64,000 bases of DNA from Sellimonas caecigallum (GTDB lineage: Bacteria; Bacillota; Clostridia; Lachnospirales; Lachnospiraceae), in the NCBI RefSeq assembly GCF_019754295.1, contig NZ_VIRV01000014.1, positions 1 through 64,000 on the forward strand, given 5' to 3'. The position numbers and the translations under genes are program-made. The notes under the pieces are model-generated. The model saw only the letters and a list, made by a program, of their open reading frames with translations. It made no database searches and was not told where the DNA came from. This document shows, piece by piece, positions 59,976 to 64,000 of the stretch; position 1 is the stretch's first letter; every line of letters begins with the position of its first letter.

Positions 59976-60845
59976 ATGAGAAAAGTAAGGTTAGCAGTTG
60001 TGGTTTTGTTTGTATTGTCGCTGATTGGATTGGGCGGTTATATTGTTTTTGACAAGATTACCCGGGATACGACGCCGCCGGTCATGAGCTGCGACTCGGA
60101 AAGCATTACGGTCAGTGTGGAGGCGGACGAAAAGGAACTTCTGAAAGGAGTCAGTGCACGGGATAACAAGGATGGAGATCTCACGGATTCTGTGCGGATC
60201 GCATCTATGTCCCGATTTACAGAAAATGGCAAGAGGACCATTCGATACGTAGTATTTGATTCGTCTAACAATGCGGCGGAGATCAGCAGAGAAGTCCAGT
60301 ATACGGACTATACTCCTCCGCAGATACAGCTAAGCAAGGCACTTCGTTATAAGGAGGAAGACCTGAAAGAGCTGGATATGGGGGCAGGAATGACGGCCAC
60401 GGATTGTCTGGATGGGGATATTACGAACAAGATACGTGCAGGTTTAAATGATGACGTCTATATCGATGGCCCAGGCACATATGCGCTTACAGCGCAGGTA
60501 AGCAACAGCGCAGGAGATACATGTGTCGTTCCGCTGGAGCTTACCGTCGTAGATTCGGAAAACCGGGATGAAGGCCTGAGGTATTATCCGATGCTTTCTC
60601 AGTATATCGTTTACACAAAGAAAGGACAGAAGATCGATCCGGCTTCTTATCTTCAAGGACTGGAACATAACGGAACAGGATATTTCTTTGGGGACAGAGG
60701 ACTTAGCGATGCGGACGCCGGGGATGTGTCTGTAAATGATCAGACGGATTACAACACTCCGGGGACATATACAGTGGAATATACATATACTTCCAAAGAC
60801 GGCATCACAGGAACGACTAAATTGACGGTAGTAGTGGAGGAGTAA
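59976..60845 (+). CDS. Surface protein with DUF5011/cadherin-like Ig domains
   Basis: Membrane-anchored extracellular protein of 289 aa. An N-terminal helix (about residues 7-27) precedes two Ig-like domains of the DUF5011 kind, each opening with a TPP motif: DTTPPVMS (about 33-40) and YTPPQIQLS (about 111-119). Each shows a DGD-type calcium-loop pattern (NKDGDLTD, CLDGDITN). A third region (about 190-289) is beta-rich with a similar closing strand. Located between the phosphatase and the kinases, with 4-15 base gaps, it probably forms the outer part of the capsule machinery or senses its product. Confidence 0.78.
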   Translation: MRKVRLAVVVLFVLSLIGLGGYIVFDKITRDTTPPVMSCDSESITVSVEADEKELLKGVSARDNKDGDLTDSVRIASMSRFTENGKRTIRYVVFDSSNNAAEISREVQYTDYTPPQIQLSKALRYKEEDLKELDMGAGMTATDCLDGDITNKIRAGLNDDVYIDGPGTYALTAQVSNSAGDTCVVPLELTVVDSENRDEGLRYYPMLSQYIVYTKKGQKIDPASYLQGLEHNGTGYFFGDRGLSDADAGDVSVNDQTDYNTPGTYTVEYTYTSKDGITGTTKLTVVVEE

Positions 60846-60849
60846 AGTC

Positions 60850-62310
60850 ATGGAAAAGAATGCGAATGACAATATAACCCAATATTGGAATGAAAACAAA
60901 CTGGAGCCGGTCACGCTGATTCATGATATCCTTGTGAACTGGTGGGTTATTCTGCTTGGAGCGATAACGGCTGCTATGATTGCGTTCGTGGCATCCAATA
61001 TGCTGTATGTTCCGCAGTACACTACATCTGCAACGTTTGCGGCAGTGTCCAGAAGTGGCGCCGGATCCTATTCATCACTCGGGAATGCAAACAGTATGGC
61101 GGAGACTTTTGGAAAGATTATAAAGAGTTCTTCCATGCAGAAGATCCTTCAGAAAGAGCTTGGGAAAAATGAGATTGATGCGGATATTCAGACTTCCCTT
61201 GTAGGGGAGACAAACCTTCTGGAACTTCGGGTTACTTCTTCTTCCCCAAGAGAGGCCTTTGATGTGATCAACACGATTATGGAGCATTATTCGGATATTT
61301 CCTATTATTCTCTTGGAAGTGCGATTTTGGAACCGCTGCAGGAACCGGGAATTCCGCTTTCCCCGACCAATCCGTTAAATGCAAACTCTATGAGTAAAAA
61401 AGCATTTCTGGGTGCGGGTGTTCTTCTCGTCCTTTTGTTTGCAGTTCTTTCTTATCTGAAAGACACAGTCAAGAGAGAAGATGAGGTGGAAAGCAAACTG
61501 GATGCAAAAAGCCTTGGCGCGATTCCATTTGAATATAAGTATAAATCAATTTCCGATCTGATCCACAGAAAAAAAGAGGGACTGTTGATCAACAACCCAT
61601 TGGCAGGATTCGACTTTGTGGAAAGTAATAAAAAGATGGCGTCTCGTGTAGAGTACCAGATGGAAGAAAGCAAAGCGAAAGTGCTTGTCGTGACCAGTGT
61701 ATCTGAGAATGAAGGAAAATCTACGGCTGCCGCGAATCTGGCCATTACTCTGGCAGAAAAATCAGGCAGGGTGGTCATCATAGACGGGGACCTCAGACGA
61801 CCATCTCAGTTCCTGCTTCTCGGGAAACGGGTACCGGAAGAAAAAGAGCTGGGCGAATATCTGAAAGGAAATCTTCAGATGAGGGACGTTTTGATGGAAA
61901 GTAATTTCCCGGGACTGATCTATATAGGCGGTAAGAACTGCTATTCGTCTTCCACAGAACTTGTTCAGAACGGAAAACTGGAAGAACTGATCAAACAGCT
62001 GCGCAGTCAGGTAGATTACATCATCATTGACAGCCCTCCGGCGGGGATTATCGGAGACTCAGAAATCTATGCTTCCTATGCGGACGCAGTGATGCTCGTA
62101 TCAAGGCAGAATTATATTTTGGCAGAAGACATCAACGATACGCTTGACCGGTTCCGTGATTTGAAATGCCGTGTGATTGGGGTTGTATTAAACGGTGTGA
62201 TGACATTCGGCGGTTTTACAAGTGCAGCAGTGGGCAAGTACAGCAAATATGGATATGGTAGATATGGAAAATATGCAAAATACACGAAAATGCACCGGAA
62301 TGGAGAATAA
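60850..62310 (+). CDS. Fused Wzz/BY-kinase (polysaccharide co-polymerase and tyrosine autokinase), first copy
   Basis: Membrane tyrosine autokinase of 486 aa. Two helices (about residues 30-50 and 180-200) flank the Wzz-type extracytoplasmic domain, with PLSPTNPLNANS before the second. The kinase domain has a non-standard Walker A VSENEGKST (about 283-291), Walker A' VVIIDGDLRRPS and Walker B YIIIDSPP. The C-terminal tail GKYSKYGYGRYGKYAKY is the autophosphorylation cluster. Wzz and kinase are one protein here, whereas the 12-15 kb locus has them split. Confidence 0.92.
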   Translation: MEKNANDNITQYWNENKLEPVTLIHDILVNWWVILLGAITAAMIAFVASNMLYVPQYTTSATFAAVSRSGAGSYSSLGNANSMAETFGKIIKSSSMQKILQKELGKNEIDADIQTSLVGETNLLELRVTSSSPREAFDVINTIMEHYSDISYYSLGSAILEPLQEPGIPLSPTNPLNANSMSKKAFLGAGVLLVLLFAVLSYLKDTVKREDEVESKLDAKSLGAIPFEYKYKSISDLIHRKKEGLLINNPLAGFDFVESNKKMASRVEYQMEESKAKVLVVTSVSENEGKSTAAANLAITLAEKSGRVVIIDGDLRRPSQFLLLGKRVPEEKELGEYLKGNLQMRDVLMESNFPGLIYIGGKNCYSSSTELVQNGKLEELIKQLRSQVDYIIIDSPPAGIIGDSEIYASYADAVMLVSRQNYILAEDINDTLDRFRDLKCRVIGVVLNGVMTFGGFTSAAVGKYSKYGYGRYGKYAKYTKMHRNGE

Positions 62311-62316
62311 GACGAA

Positions 62317-63804
62317 ATGAGTGAAAGAAGCGAATTGACAGAGAATGAAAAAATCAGTGAAGCGGAAAAAATTGATATTGTCAGTGTGATTTCCGACTTC
62401 TTATATGGAATAAAAAGACTATGGTTTCTGATGATCATTCTGATCGTGGGATTTGCGGCCTATTCCTATTTTTCCACTAGCGTTTCTTATGTGCCGCAGT
62501 ATGTTGCGTCTGCTACGATGACAGTCACAACACCAACCGGAGGCGGAGGGTATGTTGATGCGAATTCCGCCGCGCAGATGGCGGAAGTATTTCCGTATAT
62601 ACTTGAAAGCGGAGCACTGCAGGAAGTGGTGGCCCAGGAGATGGGGGTAGATGCAATCCAGGGATCTATCAATGTCACTGCAGAGGAAGGAACAAATCTT
62701 CTGACTATCTCTGTAACCTCCGGAAATGCGCAGATGGCGTATGACACATTGCAGCAAGTCATTGAATCGTATCCGCAGGTCGCAGAATTTGTCCTTGGGG
62801 AGACAAAGCTGGAAGTCCTGGATGAGACAGGGGTGCCGAAAGATACACAAAAGCAGACAGTGATCCGTGGATCTTACAAAAGAGGTGCTTTGAAAGGTGC
62901 CATTGTCGCTTTTGTGATTTTATGTATCTATGTACTGAGCAGAAGAACGGTAAAATCCAAAGATAGGCTGAAACAGTATATCAATCTTCCGGATATGGGC
63001 AGCATCCCCTTCATAAAAGCGAAGAAAAGACGGAAGAACAGAAAAAATGCGGAACTTTCTCTCCTAAATGAACGCATCCCGTCACATTACACGGAATCTA
63101 TACGTAAACTGCGGCTTAGAGTTCTAAAAGAAATGGAAGATCAGAATCTGAAGACGCTTCTTGTGACAAGTTCAGTGCCGGGCGAAGGGAAAACCACTCT
63201 GGCTGTTAATTTGGCCGTCTCTCTTGCAAAACAGGGGAAAAAAGTGATTTTGGTAGACTGTGATCCACGTAATCCTTCTGTTGCAGCTTTGATGGGAGAA
63301 GAAAAGGAACACCCGGGAATCGGAGAAGTCCTGAGGGGCAATGTTTCGTTGACAGAAGCATTGACGAAGGTGGATCTCCCGGAGGGAACAATGCTTGTCC
63401 TTTTCGGAGGAAAGCCAAGGCAGGCGGATGCCTCCCTTCTTGGAAAGAAAGAGATGAGGAAACTTTTAAGTACAATGTCCAAAAGTGCGGACTATGTCAT
63501 TCTTGACACGGCGCCGGCGGAATTGCTGGCCGATGCCGCTATGTTGGCGAGACATGTTGACGCAGCGCTCTACGTGGTAAGATACAATTATACAAAACTA
63601 TCTAAAATTAGAAGCGGTATCCAGACACTGAATATGAGCAGTCTTCATATGCTGGGTTATGTTTTTAACGGCGATTTAAGTGAAAAAGGAAAACGATACG
63701 GCTACGGATATGGTGGATATGGCTATGGATATCGTCATTACGGATATTATGGGCAGAGAAAAGGTAAGAAAGAAGATAAGTCAGGCCGTGTTATAAAAGA
63801 ATAA
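62317..63804 (+). CDS. Fused Wzz/BY-kinase, second copy
   Basis: A 495-aa paralogue of the preceding protein, 6 bases after it. Two membrane helices (about residues 31-50 and 190-210) enclose the Wzz-type domain. Walker A SVPGEGKTT (about 286-294) is closer to the consensus than in the first copy; Walker A' is VILVDCDPRNPS and Walker B is YVILDTAP. The tail is rich in Tyr and Gly (YGYGYGGYGYGYRHYGYYG). Two fused kinases in tandem suggest hetero-oligomers or a division of labour. A terminator closes the operon. Confidence 0.92.
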   Translation: MSERSELTENEKISEAEKIDIVSVISDFLYGIKRLWFLMIILIVGFAAYSYFSTSVSYVPQYVASATMTVTTPTGGGGYVDANSAAQMAEVFPYILESGALQEVVAQEMGVDAIQGSINVTAEEGTNLLTISVTSGNAQMAYDTLQQVIESYPQVAEFVLGETKLEVLDETGVPKDTQKQTVIRGSYKRGALKGAIVAFVILCIYVLSRRTVKSKDRLKQYINLPDMGSIPFIKAKKRRKNRKNAELSLLNERIPSHYTESIRKLRLRVLKEMEDQNLKTLLVTSSVPGEGKTTLAVNLAVSLAKQGKKVILVDCDPRNPSVAALMGEEKEHPGIGEVLRGNVSLTEALTKVDLPEGTMLVLFGGKPRQADASLLGKKEMRKLLSTMSKSADYVILDTAPAELLADAAMLARHVDAALYVVRYNYTKLSKIRSGIQTLNMSSLHMLGYVFNGDLSEKGKRYGYGYGGYGYGYRHYGYYGQRKGKKEDKSGRVIKE

Positions 63805-63820
63805 GGAGCAGTATGAATAG

Positions 63821-63853
63821 AAGACGTCGAGTTTTGAAACTCGACGTCTTTTT
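63821..63853 (+). terminator. Rho-independent terminator of the capsule-control operon
   Basis: Perfect 14-bp arms AAGACGTCGAGTTT and AAACTCGACGTCTT with a 2-base gap and a following T run, 16 bases after the stop codon. Confidence 0.92.
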
Positions 63854-63983
63854 GTGTCCATTGTTTTGCTCTTGAAACAGATCTTCTTTTTAAAATCAAT
63901 AACCGGCATTGTGAAGTGATAAAAATGACAAAAAAGTGGTAAAAAAGAGTCATCCAATATATGGAAAATATGGAAAATGTTGG

Positions 63984-63989
63984 TTGACA
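63984..63989 (+). promoter_or_regulatory. -35 element of a promoter running off the window
   Basis: Consensus TTGACA lies 11 bases from the window end; the matching -10 box would fall just outside. It suggests that a new plus-strand unit begins here. Confidence 0.4.
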
Positions 63990-64000
63990 AAAATATAGGG

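Noticed and set aside
63813-63875. A 20-codon ORF after the last kinase, with a GGAG site
   Set aside because: It reads through the terminator hairpin; the codons simply reflect its palindrome.

Overview
The window looks like a chromosomal segment of a low-GC, Gram-positive gut anaerobe of the Clostridia, most likely Lachnospiraceae. The signs are strong AGGAGG-type ribosome sites, a Na+-pumping biotin decarboxylase operon, a SigI/RsgI pair, LytR-CpsA-Psr (LCP) proteins, fused Wzz/BY-kinases, and a VTC/DUF4956/CotH cassette. No rRNA, tRNA or CRISPR was seen. The genus cannot be fixed from the sequence alone.

Layout. (1) 0-6 kb: a D,D-carboxypeptidase; a REP-associated tyrosine transposase (RAYT) framed by two 34-nt palindromes; and, on the minus strand, an aminopeptidase P and a POT-family peptide transporter. 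About 1 kb without a gene follows. (2) 6.8-12.1 kb: a five-gene biotin-dependent, Na+-translocating decarboxylase operon that carries both a 12S-type and a 5S-type carboxyltransferase. (3) 12.3-20.7 kb: a cell-envelope module (Wzz-like protein, LCP protein, sortase substrate, BY-kinase), then an RpiR regulator, a BaiN/HI0933 flavoprotein, cytidylate kinase, a second LCP protein and a tail-anchored coiled-coil protein. (4) 20.8-40.3 kb: a capsule/exopolysaccharide locus with a CapD/WbpM-type dehydratase, a priming phosphoglycosyl transferase, about eleven glycosyltransferases, an EpsG-like polymerase, a Wzx flippase, a pyruvyl transferase, an FrhB-like Fe-S protein and a DUF1919 protein. The part from about 23.6 to 38 kb is visibly more AT-rich than its surroundings, as expected for an exchanged serotype cassette.

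(5) 40.5-42.1 kb: two uncharacterised genes and an unlisted 52-codon ORF whose N-terminus matches the RiPP precursor candidate 12 kb downstream. (6) 42.3-47.9 kb: sigI-rsgI on the minus strand, diverging from a lipoprotein-VTC-DUF4956-CotH operon. The lipoprotein carries the same extracytoplasmic domain as RsgI, including its Asn-Pro self-cleavage motif. Both divergent promoters have the same sequence, ACCC-N20-CGTATTCTA, so the whole locus is probably one SigI regulon. (7) 48-49.6 kb: a truncated serine recombinase and a metallophosphoesterase.

(8) 49.6-59.1 kb: the most interesting part, a RiPP-type (ribosomally made, post-translationally modified peptide) gene cluster. It has two PqqD-like recognition proteins, a MalT-like LuxR regulator, a nucleotidyltransferase, a 132-aa Cys/aromatic-rich precursor candidate, a radical SAM/SPASM enzyme, an HprK-like P-loop protein, an ABC exporter and an S26 peptidase. 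A terminator between precursor and enzymes probably sets their ratio. (9) 59.2-63.8 kb: a second capsule-control cassette with a CpsB-type phosphatase, a surface protein and two fused Wzz-BY-kinases. It closes with a strong terminator, and a -35 element at the window edge belongs to the next operon.

How the parts fit: the envelope modules (3, 4, 9) would build, polymerise, export and attach one surface polysaccharide under tyrosine-phosphorylation control. The SigI locus would sense the extracellular environment. The RiPP cluster would make and export a modified peptide.
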